From an uncultured Oscillospiraceae bacterium (GTDB lineage: Bacteria; Bacillota; Clostridia; Oscillospirales; Oscillospiraceae): DNA of 64,000 nucleotides. Where the stretch lies: contig CALWYB010000004.1 in NCBI GenBank assembly GCA_944385665.1, positions 1 to 64,000 on the forward strand. The letters are read 5' to 3'. The translations under genes were made by a program, and so were the position numbers. The notes below the pieces were generated by a model. The model was not told the origin of the DNA. It made no database searches and was given only the letters and a program-made list of their open reading frames with translations. This document shows positions 1 through 8,891 of the stretch, one piece after another; positions within the stretch are counted from its first letter, which is position 1; each line of letters opens with the position of its first letter.

Positions 1-215
1 GTGAGGTAGGCCACGCCGGGCAGGCCCATCAGCAGCCAGGAGGACATATCGCTGGCCTCGGCGCTCATGGCGGTGACGAAGGGGCCCAGCTTCCGGCCGC
101 CCAGATAGAAGTCGTCAACCGATTCGTTTTTCTTGGCACAGATCCAGCCGATCCACAGCATAAACAGCAGATAGACCACGATGGCCAGCAGGATCAGCAT
201 TTGCGCGGTGGTCAT
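1..215 (-). CDS. putP: Sodium/proline symporter PutP, N-terminal part (cut by window edge)
   Basis: Only the first 71 codons lie in the window. The protein opens with a hydrophobic helix rich in Leu/Ile/Val, followed by the stretch DDFYLGGRKLGP and then AMSAEASDMSSWLLMGLPG. This is the typical start of solute:sodium symporters of the PutP type, which import proline with Na+ across the membrane. The start is chosen because AAGGAG lies 7 bases upstream of the ATG. A TetR-family gene lies just upstream on the same strand, and a long palindrome sits between the two, so regulated expression is likely. Other SSS-family substrates cannot be excluded from this fragment. Confidence 0.82.
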   Translation of the reverse strand, partial: MTTAQMLILLAIVVYLLFMLWIGWICAKKNESVDDFYLGGRKLGPFVTAMSAEASDMSSWLLMGLPGVAYL

Positions 216-281
216 GGGAACACGCTCCTTTTTTCTTCAACTCTCCTGCTCCGGTACACACATCGCCGGAACAATGGGGCC

Positions 282-310
282 ATTATAGCACAAAGACAGC
301 CGGAATAGAA
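282..310 (-). promoter_or_regulatory. Promoter of the PutP-like gene
   Basis: On the minus strand a perfect TATAAT (complement of 282-287) is preceded, after 17 bases, by a weak -35 TTCTAT (305-310). The 18-bp-arm palindrome lies directly upstream of the -35. Confidence 0.55.
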
Positions 311-312
311 CA

Positions 313-350
313 AAGAATGGTGTATAGAATGAATTCTATACACCATTCTT
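313..350. promoter_or_regulatory. Perfect 18-bp inverted repeat, candidate TetR-family operator
   Basis: AAGAATGGTGTATAGAAT (313-330) is mirrored exactly by 333-350, with only two bases between the arms. The loop is too small and the tail not T-rich enough for a good terminator. It lies between the tetR stop and the putP promoter, abutting the -35. A dimeric HTH regulator, most simply the TetR protein encoded upstream, is the likely ligand (inference). Confidence 0.6.
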
Positions 351-400
351 GTAGCATCCACTAAAAACCTTGAAAATCAAGGGGGAAAGACAGTACATTT

Positions 401-1006
401 CTAAGGAGCCTTTTTAGACGAATCGCTCCGGAAGCCGCCGAAGAACATGGGCAGCATGGTCTGGCTGTACTGGGGCAGGGAGTAGCCTCCCGCCGACAGA
501 CACCAGTCGTAAATGAGGGCGCGCTCGCACAAAGCGTACACCCGCACCAGCTCGCTGACCGTCACGTCCCCCCGCAGTTCTCCCCGCTGCTGGCCCTGGG
601 CCATGATCTGCCGCAGCAATTTATAGTAGGTGCGGTTGTAGTCCAGCAGGTGTTTTTCTCCCCGGGTCACCAGCTGGGAGGAGTAGAGCCGGGCCAGCAG
701 GTCGGGGGAGATGGAGTTTTCGATCATGACGAACAGCTCCTGGTTTAAGTACATCAACTGGTCGAAGCGGTCCTGATTGGGGTCCAGGGTGGGGGAGAGC
801 TCCTCGTACTTGCGGTCGAAGAGGTAGGACAGGGAGGAGAGCAGGGCATCCTTGCCCTCAAAATAGTGGTAGAAGGAGCCCCGGGAGGTGCCGGAGGCCT
901 GGATGATCTCCTCCACGGTGGTGTCGTCGTAGCCCTGCTGGTAAAAGAGACTCCAGGCGGCCTCAATGATACGGCCCTTGGTGTCCCGGTTGTTTTTCTT
1001 GGCCAT
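401..1006 (-). CDS. TetR/AcrR family transcriptional regulator
   Basis: A 201-residue protein with the TetR layout. The N-terminal helix-turn-helix (about residues 10-56) contains TTVEEIIQASGTSRGSFYHYF, ending in the family's aromatic YHYF signature. The all-helical C-terminal part should bind an unknown ligand. The start at 1006 (MAKKNNRD) is preferred over a longer frame because a GGGAGGG ribosome site precedes it and it begins directly before the DNA-binding domain. It lies upstream of and in line with the PutP-like gene, with the palindrome at 313-350 between them, so it may control that transporter. The ligand cannot be read from sequence. Confidence 0.88.
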   Translation of the reverse strand: MAKKNNRDTKGRIIEAAWSLFYQQGYDDTTVEEIIQASGTSRGSFYHYFEGKDALLSSLSYLFDRKYEELSPTLDPNQDRFDQLMYLNQELFVMIENSISPDLLARLYSSQLVTRGEKHLLDYNRTYYKLLRQIMAQGQQRGELRGDVTVSELVRVYALCERALIYDWCLSAGGYSLPQYSQTMLPMFFGGFRSDSSKKAP

Positions 1007-1174
1007 GGGGAGCCCTCCCTTGGAAAAAGTAAAAAACAGGGAGCCGTGTGGGCGGCTCGGTTTCATTATCCCCAATTTTTCTTGTGGCGTCAACAGGATT
1101 CCGCCCAGGCCGACGGTTTACATCTCCCGCCCCTTGTGATAGAATGTTTTTCATCTTTGAAAGGGGGCGGGGCC

Positions 1175-1786
1175 GTGGCCTACCACTTTTTCCCTATGAT
1201 TGCCCGGATGCGGTACATCAACCGCTGGGGACTCATGCGCAACACCGACCCGGAGAACATCCAGGAGCACTCCCACATGGTGGCCGTCCTGGCCCACGCC
1301 CTGGCCGTCATCCACAACGAAAAGTTCGGGGGCCAGGTGGACCCGGGTACCGTGGCAGTGGCCGCCCTCTACCACGACGCCAGCGAGATCCTCACCGGCG
1401 ACATGCCCACCCCCATCAAGTATGACAACCCGGACATCCAGTCCGCTTACAAGGCGGTGGAGTCGGTGGCCGAGCAGAAGCTGCTGCACATGCTGCCCCC
1501 CGACCTGCGGGGCGCCTATGACGAGGTGCTCACCATCCCCGACCCGGAGGTGCGGGCGCTGGTGAAGGCGGCGGACAAGCTTTCCGCCTACCTTAAGTGT
1601 GTGGAGGAGGGAAAGGCGGGCAACACCGAGTTTAAAAAGGCCCGGGAGCAGACCCTGGCCGCCCTGGAGGAGAATCCTCTCCCTGCCCTGAAGTATTTTA
1701 TGGAGGAATTCCTCCCCGGCTTTGAGCTGACGTTGGACGAGCTCCAGGACAGTGTCAACCGAGAAGAAACGCGCCAGACGCGATAG
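1175..1786 (+). CDS. yfbR: 5'-deoxynucleotidase YfbR-like HD-domain hydrolase
   Basis: A 203-residue HD-domain phosphohydrolase closely following E. coli YfbR, which removes phosphate from deoxyribonucleoside 5'-monophosphates. The metal-binding His of EHS (residue 32), the HD pair in YHDASE (67-68) and a later Asp in KAADKLSAYLK (134) are all present, as is the INRW segment with the substrate-side Arg (17). The chosen start is GTG at 1175, with AAAGGGGG seven bases ahead. This makes the N-terminus (AYHFFPMIARM) line up with the family, whereas a start at the inner ATG would lose it. It lies 15 bases before the ACT-domain gene, so the two may be co-transcribed. Confidence 0.9.
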   Translation: MAYHFFPMIARMRYINRWGLMRNTDPENIQEHSHMVAVLAHALAVIHNEKFGGQVDPGTVAVAALYHDASEILTGDMPTPIKYDNPDIQSAYKAVESVAEQKLLHMLPPDLRGAYDEVLTIPDPEVRALVKAADKLSAYLKCVEEGKAGNTEFKKAREQTLAALEENPLPALKYFMEEFLPGFELTLDELQDSVNREETRQTR

Positions 1787-1801
1787 AAAGGAACCAAGCC
1801 T

Positions 1802-2071
1802 ATGAAAGCCATTGTTACCGTTATCGGCAAGGACCAGGTGGGCATCACCGCCGCCGTGTGTTCCCTGCTGGCCCAGCACAGCATCAACATCCTGGACATC
1901 AGCCAGACCATCCTGCAGGAGTACTTCACCATGGTCATGCTGGTGGATACCTCCGCCTGTGATAAGACGATCGTGGAGATTTCCGACCTGCTGGACCAGG
2001 CGGGCAAGGAGCGCAATCTGTCCATCCGTATCCAGCGGGAGGACATCTTCAACGCGATGCACAGAATTTAA
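1802..2071 (+). CDS. ACT domain protein, UPF0237/GcvR-like
   Basis: An 89-residue single ACT domain: [15 protein letters not shown] starts the first beta strand, and a [21 protein letters not shown] helix-strand follows. Proteins of this kind are presumed amino-acid or small-molecule sensors, but this family (UPF0237) has no settled role. It lies 14 bases ahead of the DUF711 gene. This ACT-DUF711 pairing recurs in Firmicutes (family knowledge), and the two are most simply one operon. RBS: AAAGGAAC upstream of the ATG. Confidence 0.9.
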   Translation: MKAIVTVIGKDQVGITAAVCSLLAQHSINILDISQTILQEYFTMVMLVDTSACDKTIVEISDLLDQAGKERNLSIRIQREDIFNAMHRI

Positions 2072-2085
2072 GCAGGAGGCCAGTT

Positions 2086-3444
2086 ATGCTCAGTCAGAAC
2101 GAAATCATGCAGACCATCCAGATGATCGATCAGCAGCATCTGGATGTGCGTACCATCACCATGGGGATCTCCCTGCTCTCCTGCGCCCGCAGCGACACCA
2201 AGGCCGCCTGTGACGCCATTTATGATAAGATCACCCGATACGCCGAGAACCTGGTGGCCACCGGCGAGGCCATCGAGAAGGAGTTCGGCATTCCCATCGT
2301 CAACAAGCGCATCTCCGTCACCCCCATCGCCCTGGTGGCCGCCGCGGCGGATACCGACAACTACACTCCCTTCGCCGTGGCCCTGGACAAGGCGGCCAAG
2401 ACCTGCGGCGTCAACTTCATCGGCGGCTTCTCCGCTCTGGTGCAGAAGGGCATGACCCAGGCCGACCGCAACCTTATCGCCTCCATCCCCGAGGCCCTGT
2501 CCACCACCGACCTGGTGTGCTCCAGCGTCAACGTGGGCTCCACCAAGGCGGGCATCGACATGGACGCCGTGGCCCTCATGGGCCGCACCATCAAGGACCT
2601 GGCCCAGCGCACCGCCGACCAGGGCGGCTTCGGCTGCGCCAAGCTGGTGGTGTTCTGCAACGCCGTGGAGGATAACCCCTTCATGGCCGGCGCCTTCCAC
2701 GGTGTGGGCGAGCCGGAGAAGGTCATCAACGTGGGCGTCTCCGGCCCCGGCGTGGTGTACCACGCCCTCCAGAGTGTGAAGGGCCAGCCCTTCGACGTGG
2801 TGGCCGAGACCATCAAAAAGACCGCCTTCCGCATCACCCGCATGGGCCAGCTGGTGGCCCAGGAGGCCTCCCGCCGTCTGGATACCCCCTTCGGCATCGT
2901 GGACCTGTCCCTGGCCCCCACTCCCGCCATCGGCGACAGCGTGGCCCGCATCCTGGAGGAGATGGGCCTGGAGGTGTGCGGTACCCACGGCACCACCGCC
3001 GCCCTGGCTCTTCTCAACGACGCGGTGAAGAAGGGCGGCGTCATGGCCTCCTCCCACGTGGGCGGCCTGAGCGGCGCCTTCATCCCGGTCAGTGAGGACG
3101 AGGGCATGATTGCCGCCGCTTCTTCCGGGGCCCTGACCCTGGACAAGCTGGAGGCCATGACCTGCGTGTGCTCCGTGGGCCTCGATATGATCGCCGTCCC
3201 CGGCGACACCACCGCCGAGACCCTCTCCGCCATCATCGCCGACGAGGCCGCCATCGGCATGGTCAACTCCAAGACCACCGCCGTGCGCCTCATCCCCGTC
3301 CCCGGCAAAACGGTGGGCGACAGCGTGGAGTTCGGCGGCCTGCTGGGCTTTGCTCCCATCCAGCCTGTCCATCCCTTCTCGGCGAAAGCTTTCGTGGACC
3401 GGGGCGGCCGCATCCCCGCCCCCATGCAGAGCCTCAAAAACTAA
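2086..3444 (+). CDS. PFL family protein (DUF711, UPF0210)
   Basis: A 452-residue protein with full-length similarity to the DUF711/UPF0210 family, structurally related to the pyruvate formate-lyase barrel and therefore often called PFL family protein. Recognisable segments are [14 protein letters not shown] near the N-terminus and [15 protein letters not shown] in the middle, with a Gly-rich [16 protein letters not shown] later. I see no Gly-radical loop of true PFL, so formate-lyase activity should not be inferred. No reaction has been established for the family. The preceding ACT protein probably modulates it. The start has a strong AGGAGG six bases ahead. Confidence 0.92.
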   Translation: MLSQNEIMQTIQMIDQQHLDVRTITMGISLLSCARSDTKAACDAIYDKITRYAENLVATGEAIEKEFGIPIVNKRISVTPIALVAAAADTDNYTPFAVALDKAAKTCGVNFIGGFSALVQKGMTQADRNLIASIPEALSTTDLVCSSVNVGSTKAGIDMDAVALMGRTIKDLAQRTADQGGFGCAKLVVFCNAVEDNPFMAGAFHGVGEPEKVINVGVSGPGVVYHALQSVKGQPFDVVAETIKKTAFRITRMGQLVAQEASRRLDTPFGIVDLSLAPTPAIGDSVARILEEMGLEVCGTHGTTAALALLNDAVKKGGVMASSHVGGLSGAFIPVSEDEGMIAAASSGALTLDKLEAMTCVCSVGLDMIAVPGDTTAETLSAIIADEAAIGMVNSKTTAVRLIPVPGKTVGDSVEFGGLLGFAPIQPVHPFSAKAFVDRGGRIPAPMQSLKN

Positions 3445-3447
3445 CCC

Positions 3448-3512
3448 CTACTTTTCTTGAAAGAAAAGTAGGCAAAAGAACTTTCTGCAAAGCTTCGCTT
3501 TGCTTCGTTGGG
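3448..3512 (+). repeat. Two-hairpin intergenic repeat, copy A
   Basis: The first hairpin is CTACTTTTCTT with its mirror (3448-3471). A linker GCAAAAGAACTTTCT follows, then a second hairpin GCAAAGC-TTC-GCTTTGC (3487-3503). The same order occurs at 26001-26056 and, inverted, at 26221-26283. It begins four bases after the DUF711 stop codon. Confidence 0.7.
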
Positions 3513-3597
3513 ACTGCTCAGCCCGCCTGGTGTGTGTGCAAAGCCCATGGGTGCATACCCCGCCTGGGAGAAGTTTTGCGCTGAAAGCAAAAATAAG

Positions 3598-3637
3598 CCG
3601 TCCTGGAGTACAAAATGCTCCAGGACGGCGTTTTTTT
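3598..3637 (+). terminator. Bidirectional rho-independent terminator
   Basis: A 13-bp stem from CCGTCCTGGAG and its complement is followed by seven T on the plus strand, and TTATTTTT follows in the minus direction. It serves both the DUF711 gene and the convergent corA. Confidence 0.88.
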
Positions 3638-4553
3638 ACCAGAATTTTTTCTTCTTCATGATCCACAGGCTGATGAGCACCACCAGCACGCTCACCACGA
3701 TCACAGCCGGGTAACCGTATTTCCACCCCAGTTCCGGCATGCCCACAAAGTTCATGCCATACCACCCAGCCACCAGGGACAGGGGCAGGAAGATGGTGGT
3801 CACGATGGTGAGGATCTTCATGATCCGGTTTTGTCGGATGTCGATTTCCGCCTGAAACAGTTCGCGGACCTGGAGGCAGTATTCCCGCAGCAGCTGGGCC
3901 TCCTCCCGCAGCCGCCCGGTGCGCTGTTCCAGCAGCCGCAGCAGCCGGGCCTCCCCCGGGGGAAACAGTCCGTCCGGGTCCTCGCTCAAAGCTCGGAACA
4001 TGTTGTTGAGCTGGCCGTAGTACCGCATCCACCCCAGAGCCTCTTTCCGCAGCTCGTTCATGGGGCGGTTGAAGTGCTCCAGGCCGCCCTCCATCACCGC
4101 CTCCTCCAGCTCCACCAGCCGGTCCTCCAGACTCTCCAGGTGGCGGGGGTCCTTGGCCATCAGCAGGGTGAGAAATTCGTAGAAAAACCGCCCGGCGCTG
4201 CTCTGTACGTTCCGCTTCTCCCGCACCAGCCGCTGTACTAGGGTGTGGACTGCCCCGCTGTCGTCACACAGTACGATCTGGGTCCGGGTGAGCAGGTAGC
4301 CGAAGGCGATGGGGTCTCCGGTGCGGGTGTGCCGGGGGGTGGTCACCGTCCCGCACAGGCAGCCCCGCCGCCACTCGCCCTTGCAGCCCCGGGCGTCCCG
4401 TGCCGGCGGCGTGTGGTGCAGAATCCCATCCAGCCCCGGCAGGGAGGGACACTTGTCCAGCTCCTCCGAGGTGAGCAGAACCAAGGTATTTTCCCCGCCC
4501 TCCGGCATATTTTCCAGAGAAGTGAGGGTTTGGCCAATGCGATAGATCTTCAT
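3636..4553 (-). CDS. corA: CorA-family magnesium transporter
   Basis: A 305-residue CorA-type divalent cation channel. The long helical cytoplasmic part is followed by two C-terminal membrane helices. The hallmark YGMNF sits at the end of the first helix (LVAGWYGMNFVGMPEL), and the protein ends in a short Lys-rich tail KKKKFW. Mg2+ uptake is the usual role; Co2+ or Ni2+ can also pass. Two starts have good ribosome sites: ATG at 4553 (AGGAGG, five bases) and ATG at 4583 (GGAGG, six bases). I prefer 4553 because MKIYRI resembles the family N-terminus. It converges with the DUF711 gene on a shared terminator. Confidence 0.88.
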   Translation of the reverse strand: MKIYRIGQTLTSLENMPEGGENTLVLLTSEELDKCPSLPGLDGILHHTPPARDARGCKGEWRRGCLCGTVTTPRHTRTGDPIAFGYLLTRTQIVLCDDSGAVHTLVQRLVREKRNVQSSAGRFFYEFLTLLMAKDPRHLESLEDRLVELEEAVMEGGLEHFNRPMNELRKEALGWMRYYGQLNNMFRALSEDPDGLFPPGEARLLRLLEQRTGRLREEAQLLREYCLQVRELFQAEIDIRQNRIMKILTIVTTIFLPLSLVAGWYGMNFVGMPELGWKYGYPAVIVVSVLVVLISLWIMKKKKFW

Positions 4554-4617
4554 AGCTGCCTCCTGCCAGTGGGTTTTCTTCATTGTAATCCTCCGGGAAA
4601 AATCCCGCAAGGGGGAC

Positions 4618-4647
4618 TTGTCCCGCCGGGTTTTTCTGTGCTATGAT
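4618..4647 (+). promoter_or_regulatory. Promoter of the YbaK-type gene
   Basis: TTGTCC (4618-4623), an 18-base spacer and TATGAT (4642-4647), about 30 bases before the start codon. Confidence 0.55.
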
Positions 4648-4678
4648 GAGACAAAATGTGGATAAAGGAGTGTGTTCC

Positions 4679-5239
4679 ATGTATATTGACCCTGTCTGCC
4701 ACACCGGCCGCCCCTCCGACCAGCGCATCCCCCAGGAGGAGGCCGTCTACGATAAACTGGAGGAGCTGGGGCTCGACTTTGCCCGGGTGGACCACGACCA
4801 CGCCGACACCATGGAGGACTGTCTGAAAATCGAGTCCGTCCTGGGGGCCAAGATCTGCAAAAACCTGTTTCTCTGCAACCGCCAGCAGACGGAATTTTAC
4901 CTGCTGATGATGCCCGGGGACAAGCCTTTTAAGACCAAGTTCCTCTCCGCCCAGCTGGGCTGCTCCCGCCTCTCCTTTGCCGACGAGAACCACATGCGGG
5001 ACTACCTGTCCACCATTCCCGGCTCCGTCTCCGCCCTGGAGCTGCTCTTTGACCAGGAGAACAAGGTGCGTCTGGTCATCGACCGGGATCTGATGAAGGA
5101 CGCGTACATCTCCGGCCACCCCGGCATCTCCACCTCCACCATCCGGCTGAAAAAGGAGGACCTGCTCCGCTATGTCCAGGCGGTGGGGCACGAGCCTACC
5201 TACATCGACCTGCCCGATCCCAGAACGATGGAGGAGTAA
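4679..5239 (+). CDS. YbaK/ProX-type aminoacyl-tRNA deacylase (PrdX-like)
   Basis: A 186-residue protein of the YbaK/EbsC superfamily, closest to the free-standing editing proteins (ProX/PrdX) that hydrolyse mischarged tRNA, for example Ala- or Cys-tRNA(Pro). Visible markers are the N-terminal DHDHADTMEDC, the KNLFLCNRQQTEFYLLMMPGDK core with a conserved Lys, and VSALELLFDQENKVRLVID, typical of the subgroup. The start is at MYIDPVCHTG, with AAAGGAG eight bases upstream; an in-frame ATG further upstream overlaps the promoter. It stands alone between corA and htpG. Which amino acid is edited is not determinable here. Confidence 0.82.
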   Translation: MYIDPVCHTGRPSDQRIPQEEAVYDKLEELGLDFARVDHDHADTMEDCLKIESVLGAKICKNLFLCNRQQTEFYLLMMPGDKPFKTKFLSAQLGCSRLSFADENHMRDYLSTIPGSVSALELLFDQENKVRLVIDRDLMKDAYISGHPGISTSTIRLKKEDLLRYVQAVGHEPTYIDLPDPRTMEE

Positions 5240-5287
5240 GAAAACTGGCACTCTCCAGCGGAAAGTGTAAAAAAATTATGAACTCTC

Positions 5288-5316
5288 TTGCAATTTGATG
5301 CCGACTGCGCTATCAT
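5288..5316 (+). promoter_or_regulatory. SigA-type promoter of htpG
   Basis: TTGCAA (5288-5293), 17-base spacer, TATCAT (5311-5316). The CIRCE operator begins five bases downstream, placing it over the transcription start. Confidence 0.75.
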
Positions 5317-5320
5317 ATCG

Positions 5321-5347
5321 TTAGCACTCATAGAAACTGAGTGCTAA
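5321..5347 (+). promoter_or_regulatory. CIRCE operator (HrcA-binding site)
   Basis: An exact match to the CIRCE consensus: TTAGCACTC, nine bases, GAGTGCTAA. HrcA represses heat-shock genes through this element, so htpG here should be an HrcA-regulated chaperone gene. No hrcA lies in the window. Confidence 0.97.
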
Positions 5348-5476
5348 CGATTTTTTTGTTTGCACCGCAGTTTGTGTAGTTCCGCCCCGCAGGGGCGGAA
5401 ATTGCAGCTTTTGTGACGCAGACAGGCCACATCTTTTGTTTACAACATTCTGATATATATGGAGGCATCAATCACC

Positions 5477-7390
5477 ATGGCAAAGAAGCAATTTAAAGCG
5501 GAGTCCAAGCGTCTGCTGGACCTGATGGTCAACTCCATCTACACCCACAAGGAGATTTTCCTGCGGGAGCTCATCTCCAACGCCAGCGACGCCGAGGACA
5601 AGCTGGCCTACAAGGCCCTCACCGACGACCAGGTGCCCGTGGACCGCAGCGAGCTGAAGATCACCATTGTCCCCGACAAGGACAAGCGCACCCTCACCGT
5701 CTCCGATAACGGCGTAGGCATGGGCAAGGAGGACCTGGAGAGCAACTTGGGCACCATCGCCAAGAGCGGCTCCTTCCAGTTCAAGCAGGACCTGGCCAAG
5801 GAGGACAAGCCCGAGGACATCGATGTCATCGGCCAGTTCGGCGTGGGCTTCTACTCCGCCTTCATGGTGGCCGACCACGTCACCGTCATCTCCAAGGCCT
5901 ACGGCAGCGACGAGGCCTGGATGTGGCAGTCCGACGGGGCCGACGGCTACACCATTACCCAGTGCGAGAAGGACACCGTGGGTACCGACGTCATCATGCA
6001 CATCAAGGCAAACGCGGAGGAAGAGAACTACGATCAGTACTTGGAGACCTATAAATTACAGGAGCTCATCAAAAAGTACTCCGATTACATCCGCTACCCC
6101 ATTGTCATGGAGGTAGAGGACTACCGCCAGAAGGAGAAGCCCGCCGACGCCGGCGACGACTACAAGCCTGAGTGGGAGACCGTGAAGGAGTGGAAGACCA
6201 TCAACTCCATGGTGCCCCTGTGGCAGCGTCCCAAGGCGCAGGTGAAGCCCGAGGAGTACAACAACTTCTACAAAGAGAAGTTCATGGACTGGCAGGACCC
6301 CCTGGCCGTCATCCATACCAGCGCCGAGGGCGCGGTGACCTACAAGGCCCTGCTCTATATCCCCGAAAAGGCCCCCTATGACTTCTACACCCGGGAGTAC
6401 CAGAAGGGCCTGCAGCTCTACTCCTCCGGTGTGCTCATCATGGACAAGTGCGCCGACCTGCTGCCTGACCACTTCCGGTTCGTCAAGGGCGTGGTGGACT
6501 CCGCCGACTTCTCCCTGAACATCAGCCGTGAGGTCCTCCAGCACACCCGTCAGCTCTCTGTCATCGCCAAGGCCCTGGAGAAGAAGATCAAGGCTGAGCT
6601 GCTGAAGATGCAGAAGGAGGAGCCGGAGAAGTACGAGAAGTTCTGGGCCGCCTTCGGCAACCAGATCAAGTACGGCGTGGTGGCCGAGTACGGCGCCCAC
6701 AAGGAGATGCTCCAGGATCTGCTGCTGTTCTGGTCCTCCAAGGAGGGCAAGAACACCACCCTGGCCGCCTATAAGGACCGGATGCCGGAGGACCAGCCCT
6801 ATTACTACTACGCCTGCGGCGAGAGTGTGGACAAGATCGCCAAGCTCCCCCAGGTGGAGCGCATCCTGGACAAGGGCTACGAGATCCTCTACTGCACCGA
6901 GGACGTGGACGACTTCGTCATGCAGGCTCTGGGGGAGATCGACGGCAAGAAGTTCAAGTCCGCCACCGCCGAGGATGCTCTGCCCCAGACCGACGAGGAG
7001 AAGAAAGAGGCCGAGGAGAAGGCCGAGGCCGGCAAGCCCGTGCTGGAGGCCGTGAAGGAGGCCCTGGGCGACAAGGTCAAGGAGGTGCGCATCTCCAAGA
7101 TCCTGAAGAGCGGCGCCTGCTGCCTGTCCGCCGACGGCCCTGTCTCCCTGGAGATGGAGCGCTACATGCGCAAGCTGGAGGGCGGCGAGTACATGAAGGC
7201 CGAGCGGGTGCTGGAGCTCAATGCCGACTCCGCCCCCTACGCCGCCCTGAAGAAGGCGGTGGACGCAGGGGACAAGGAGACGGTGGAGAAGTACTCCAAG
7301 CTGCTCTACGGTCAGGCCCTGCTGCTGGCCGAGCTGCCTCTGGAAGATCCGGCAGAATACGCCCAGCTGGTTTGCAGCCTGATGGTGTAA
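5477..7390 (+). CDS. htpG: Molecular chaperone HtpG (Hsp90)
   Basis: A 637-residue Hsp90 of normal bacterial length; a cytosolic ATP-driven chaperone dimer. The GHKL ATPase domain carries LRELISNASDA (about residues 29-39), DNGVGM and the lid/Gly-rich GQFGVGFYSAFMVAD. The middle domain contains SREVLQHTRQLSVI with the catalytic Arg, and a C-terminal dimerisation domain follows. Residues after NASDA read EDKL rather than the common IDKL. The start at MAKKQFKAESKRLLDL matches the family N-terminus, although GGAGG lies a rather long 11 bases ahead. The CIRCE element upstream makes heat control by HrcA likely, unlike B. subtilis htpG, which is not in that regulon. Confidence 0.97.
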   Translation: MAKKQFKAESKRLLDLMVNSIYTHKEIFLRELISNASDAEDKLAYKALTDDQVPVDRSELKITIVPDKDKRTLTVSDNGVGMGKEDLESNLGTIAKSGSFQFKQDLAKEDKPEDIDVIGQFGVGFYSAFMVADHVTVISKAYGSDEAWMWQSDGADGYTITQCEKDTVGTDVIMHIKANAEEENYDQYLETYKLQELIKKYSDYIRYPIVMEVEDYRQKEKPADAGDDYKPEWETVKEWKTINSMVPLWQRPKAQVKPEEYNNFYKEKFMDWQDPLAVIHTSAEGAVTYKALLYIPEKAPYDFYTREYQKGLQLYSSGVLIMDKCADLLPDHFRFVKGVVDSADFSLNISREVLQHTRQLSVIAKALEKKIKAELLKMQKEEPEKYEKFWAAFGNQIKYGVVAEYGAHKEMLQDLLLFWSSKEGKNTTLAAYKDRMPEDQPYYYYACGESVDKIAKLPQVERILDKGYEILYCTEDVDDFVMQALGEIDGKKFKSATAEDALPQTDEEKKEAEEKAEAGKPVLEAVKEALGDKVKEVRISKILKSGACCLSADGPVSLEMERYMRKLEGGEYMKAERVLELNADSAPYAALKKAVDAGDKETVEKYSKLLYGQALLLAELPLEDPAEYAQLVCSLMV

Positions 7391-7400
7391 AAAACAGATC

Positions 7401-7435
7401 AAAAAGCGGCGCGCTGGAAGGCGCGCCGCTTTTTC
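7401..7435 (+). terminator. Terminator after htpG
   Basis: AAAAAGCGGCGCGC pairs with its complement across a short loop and ends in TTTTT. Confidence 0.85.
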
Positions 7436-7482
7436 TCATAGAAAATCGGGAGAAAATACCCAAAATCCGGTGGATATGATGT

Positions 7483-7511
7483 TTGCAATCCCGGAGAAAC
7501 TATGATATAGT
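7483..7511 (+). promoter_or_regulatory. Promoter of the CBS-domain membrane protein
   Basis: TTGCAA (7483-7488), 17-base spacer, TATAGT (7506-7511). Confidence 0.65.
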
Positions 7512-7566
7512 ACATTACTAACCAGCGCAAAAAATTTAAAAAGAAAGTTGAGTTGATGCGTCCAAT

Positions 7567-8883
7567 ATGGACAGTACCAGTATAGGCATGATTGTCGCCC
7601 TGATTTTTCTTGTTATGATGTCCGCCTACTTTTCCGCCACCGAGACGGCCTTTACGTCTTTGAACCGCATCCGCCTGAAAAACCGGGCGGACAACGGGGA
7701 CCGGCGCGCCCAGCGCACCCTGGACCTGGCGGAGGACTATGACAAGCTCCTCTCCACCATTCTCATCGGCAACAACATCGTCAACAACGTGGCCACCACC
7801 ATCGGCGCGGTGCTGTTTATCAAGCTCATTGACGATGTGCGGGGCCCCACGGTGTCCGCCATCGTGCTGACCATCGGCATTCTGATCTTTGGTGAGGTCT
7901 CCCCCAAGAGCCTGGCCAAGGAGAATCCCGAGTCCTTTGCCATGCTTTCCGCTCCTTTGCTGCGGGTCTTTGTGGTGCTCCTCACCCCGGCCAACTTCCT
8001 GTTTACTCAGTGGAAGCGGCTGCTTTCCCTGGTGTTCCGCAACGGCGGGGATGACGGCATCACCGAGGAAGAACTGGTGGGTATGGTGGACCAGGCGGAG
8101 AACGAGGGCGGCCTCGACCAACACGAGAGCGACCTCATCCGCAACGCCATCGTCTTTAACGACCTGGAGGTGTCTGAGATTCTCACCCCCCGGGTGGACC
8201 TGGTGGCCGTGGAGGACGACGACACCATGGAACAGGCGGCCTCTCTGTTTGTGGAGAGCGGCTACTCCCGTCTGCCTATTTATCACGACAGCATTGACAA
8301 TATCATCGGCGTCATTCATGAGAAGGACTTCTACGCCGCCCGCTATCGCGGCGAGACCGACCTCACCAAGCTGAAGGCGCCCGTCCTGTACACAACGGGC
8401 AACACCAAGATCTCCGAGCTGCTGCGTATCCTCCAGAAGAACAAGGCCCACATGGCCGTGGTGGTGGATGAGTACGGCGGCACCGAGGGCATCGCCACCA
8501 TGGAGGACATTGTGGAGGAGCTGGTGGGCGAGATCTGGGATGAGCACGACGAGGTCATCGAGACCTTCCAGAAGCAGTCCGACGGCAGCTACCTCATCGC
8601 CTGTTCCGCCGACCTGGACGATATGTACGACCTGTTCCAGGTAAAGGGTACCTGCGACGCGGCCACCGTGTCCGGCTGGGTCATGGAGCAGGTGGGCCGG
8701 GTGCCCGAAGTGGGCGACCACTTCCAGGCCGAGGGCCTGGACGTCACCGTCACCCAGGTGGAGCACCGCCGGGTGCTGGAGATTCGGGTCCGTGTCCTGG
8801 AGCCGGAGCCGGAGGACAAGGACGCCAAGTCCAAAGAAAAGAAAGATAAAGAGAATAAACCCAAGGAAAACCGAAATAAATAA
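7567..8883 (+). CDS. HlyC/CorC (CNNM) family transporter-like protein
   Basis: A 438-residue integral membrane protein in the usual order. A DUF21/CNNM transmembrane domain (about residues 1-180) includes [15 protein letters not shown]. Two CBS domains follow (about 200-330; [10 protein letters not shown] and [22 protein letters not shown] are diagnostic), then a CorC/HlyC C-terminal domain. The last 30 residues are mostly Lys/Glu/Asp. Relatives are implicated in Mg2+ or Co2+ export. 'Hemolysin' is a historical label and is not supported as a toxin role. The ribosome site is poor (AAAG about 18 bases ahead), so translation may be weak. It stands alone, with its own promoter and terminator. 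Confidence 0.9.
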   Translation: MDSTSIGMIVALIFLVMMSAYFSATETAFTSLNRIRLKNRADNGDRRAQRTLDLAEDYDKLLSTILIGNNIVNNVATTIGAVLFIKLIDDVRGPTVSAIVLTIGILIFGEVSPKSLAKENPESFAMLSAPLLRVFVVLLTPANFLFTQWKRLLSLVFRNGGDDGITEEELVGMVDQAENEGGLDQHESDLIRNAIVFNDLEVSEILTPRVDLVAVEDDDTMEQAASLFVESGYSRLPIYHDSIDNIIGVIHEKDFYAARYRGETDLTKLKAPVLYTTGNTKISELLRILQKNKAHMAVVVDEYGGTEGIATMEDIVEELVGEIWDEHDEVIETFQKQSDGSYLIACSADLDDMYDLFQVKGTCDAATVSGWVMEQVGRVPEVGDHFQAEGLDVTVTQVEHRRVLEIRVRVLEPEPEDKDAKSKEKKDKENKPKENRNK

Positions 8884-8891
8884 CAAAAAAT

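Noticed and set aside
6056..7402. Minus-strand open frame opposite htpG
   Set aside because: Leu/Gly/His-rich shadow of Hsp90 codons without ribosome site or family resemblance.
7567..8883. Hemolysin function for the CBS-domain protein
   Set aside because: The name is historical; domains indicate an ion-transport-type membrane protein and no toxin motif is seen.
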